Shown: positions 13,126-13,651 of the stretch, piece after piece | How the letters are laid out: the number at the start of each line of letters is the position of its first letter | How positions within the stretch are numbered: the stretch's first letter is position 1 | Origin: CAYUVF01 sp964448045 | GTDB lineage: Bacteria; Bacteroidota; Rhodothermia; Rhodothermales; Salinibacteraceae | Length of the DNA stretch: 13,651 nt | Assembly: GCA_964448045.1 (NCBI GenBank) | Contig: CAYUVF010000076.1 | Coordinates: forward strand, 1-13,651 | Direction of reading: 5' to 3' | The notes under the pieces: model-generated | Databases searched by the model: none | Seen by the model: only the letters and a program-made list of their open reading frames with translations | Told to the model about the DNA's origin: nothing | Made by a program: the position numbers and the translations under genes

Positions 13126-13533
13126 ATGCACGAGCGCCCAGTTTTCATCGAGAGGAGCACCGGGAGGCGGTCTGTCAGAGACATAATACTGGCCTCCTTC
13201 TCTGGATAAGACGATGGGCATTCCGGCCTGCAGTCCGCTATGTCGGAAAAATTCTGTGGTGCGGGTCAGGCGGTATTCGTCGCGAGTGCCCAGGCCATGC
13301 AGGGCTTTGTTGTAGTAGACAAATTTAAATTCGTAGTGCGTACCGTCCCTGTCATATTCAAAGTCTAACAGGATCTGAGGATTGATTTCATCGGGGTCAA
13401 GAGCGGGGAAAAAATTGAGCACCTCGTCGACTTTCGGTATATAAATGCCCACCTGATGACTGCCGGTTTTGCCGACGTCATTTGGTGACAGAATTTTACC
13501 GATTGCGCGGGTCTTCTCCATGCTATCGGGCAT
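13123..13533 (-). CDS. EcoRII N-terminal (effector-site DNA-binding) domain protein
   Basis: This 136-residue protein matches the N-terminal domain of EcoRII, a B3-like DNA-binding fold that senses a second CCWGG copy and controls cleavage. Family marks are KILSPNDVGKTGSHQVGIYI (13-32), FFPALDPDEINP (41-52), FKFVYYNKALHGLGTRDEYR (69-88), LTRTTEFF (89-96) and the final strands GMPIVLSREGGQYYVS (104-119). Start ATG 13533 places the conserved KILS block near the N-terminus, as expected. In EcoRII this domain is fused to a nuclease domain. Here the frame ends at TGA, and the nuclease-like sequence continues in the same frame after it. Alone it could bind DNA or act as a regulatory subunit, so it is either half of a two-subunit enzyme or the remnant of a nonsense-mutated gene. 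Confidence 0.82.
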   Translation of the reverse strand: MPDSMEKTRAIGKILSPNDVGKTGSHQVGIYIPKVDEVLNFFPALDPDEINPQILLDFEYDRDGTHYEFKFVYYNKALHGLGTRDEYRLTRTTEFFRHSGLQAGMPIVLSREGGQYYVSDRPPPGAPLDENWALVH

Positions 13534-13600
13534 AGTGAATCTATGATCTGATTAGACTGGCGTTTGAGGAATTGACATGTCTCGACAATAGTAGCATTAC

Positions 13601-13651
13601 AATGCGGATCAAGGGTTGAAGGCGAGCAAGAGCATGGCAGCGGCGAGCCGA
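13601..13651 (-). mobile_element. 3' end of an insertion sequence (right, inverted copy)
   Basis: This is an exact reverse complement of positions 4-54, running to the window edge. Identity ends sharply at 13600/13601, 67 bp upstream of the EcoRII-N start codon. So an IS 3' end faces inward at both sides, with transposase transcription pointing into the window from each end. Confidence 0.6.
13609..13650 (-). CDS. Probable transposase, C-terminal 13 residues only
   Basis: This is the inverted copy of the left-end fragment. It enters from the right edge on the minus strand, reads RLAAAMLLLAFNP and stops at TGA (13611-13609). Its identity with the left copy supports two copies of the same element. 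The family is not identifiable. Confidence 0.4.
   Translation of the reverse strand, partial: RLAAAMLLLAFNP

Noticed and set aside
1..13651. tRNA, rRNA or known riboswitch genes
   Set aside because: Scanning both strands by eye showed no tRNA T-loop/anticodon arrangement, rRNA-like segment or familiar riboswitch core.

Overview
The window looks like an accessory, defence-rich segment from a high-GC bacterium. Most genes lack a Shine-Dalgarno and have pyrimidine-rich leaders, and one clear promoter fits the Bacteroidota type (TTG, about 21 bp, TAnnTTT). Together these point to a Rhodothermota/Bacteroidota-type host such as a Salinibacter relative. That assignment is inference, not a match.

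Both ends carry the same 51-bp sequence in opposite orientation (4-54 and 13601-13651). Each copy encodes the last residues and stop of one small reading frame, probably an insertion-sequence transposase. The segment therefore lies between two inward-facing IS 3' ends, or is a contig that ends at two IS copies.

Layout, left to right. (1) A minus-strand toxin-antitoxin operon: UPF0175 antitoxin then DUF3368 PIN-domain toxin. (2) A broken plus-strand excisionase-type HTH gene, frameshifted by a 14-bp tandem duplication. (3) A Fic-family protein behind a small AT-rich inverted repeat. (4) An AbiEi/AbiEii pair with a 1-codon overlap and a 17-bp imperfect inverted repeat at its promoter, then a conserved HTH/coiled-coil protein of unknown function. 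(5) A very GC-rich plasmid- or phage-like block: a small unknown protein, a SLOG-fold protein, an unknown protein, a coiled-coil protein and a Rad52-type single-strand annealing protein. (6) At about 8.6 kb, base composition drops sharply into a second island of about 5 kb.

That second island is the most interesting part. It holds a small unknown gene, a 760-residue Dcm-like cytosine-5 methyltransferase, a Mig-like T:G mismatch glycosylase 26 bp downstream, and a convergent minus-strand locus of EcoRII-N domain plus PD-(D/E)XK-like nuclease. The methyltransferase has a C-terminal half that looks like an MvaI/BcnI-family restriction endonuclease from which the catalytic D...ExK segment appears to be missing. 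The two halves of the minus-strand locus are in one frame, separated by a single TGA.

The methyltransferase target-recognition region, the MvaI-like half and the EcoRII-N domain all belong to families that act on CCWGG/CCSGG-type sites. My reading is a compound restriction-modification system. Its methylase is fused to a probably dead restriction domain, a glycosylase replaces Vsr for repairing deaminated 5-methylcytosine, and a separate two-domain nuclease is split or inactivated by one stop codon. All family assignments are from sequence pattern and memory, with no database search.
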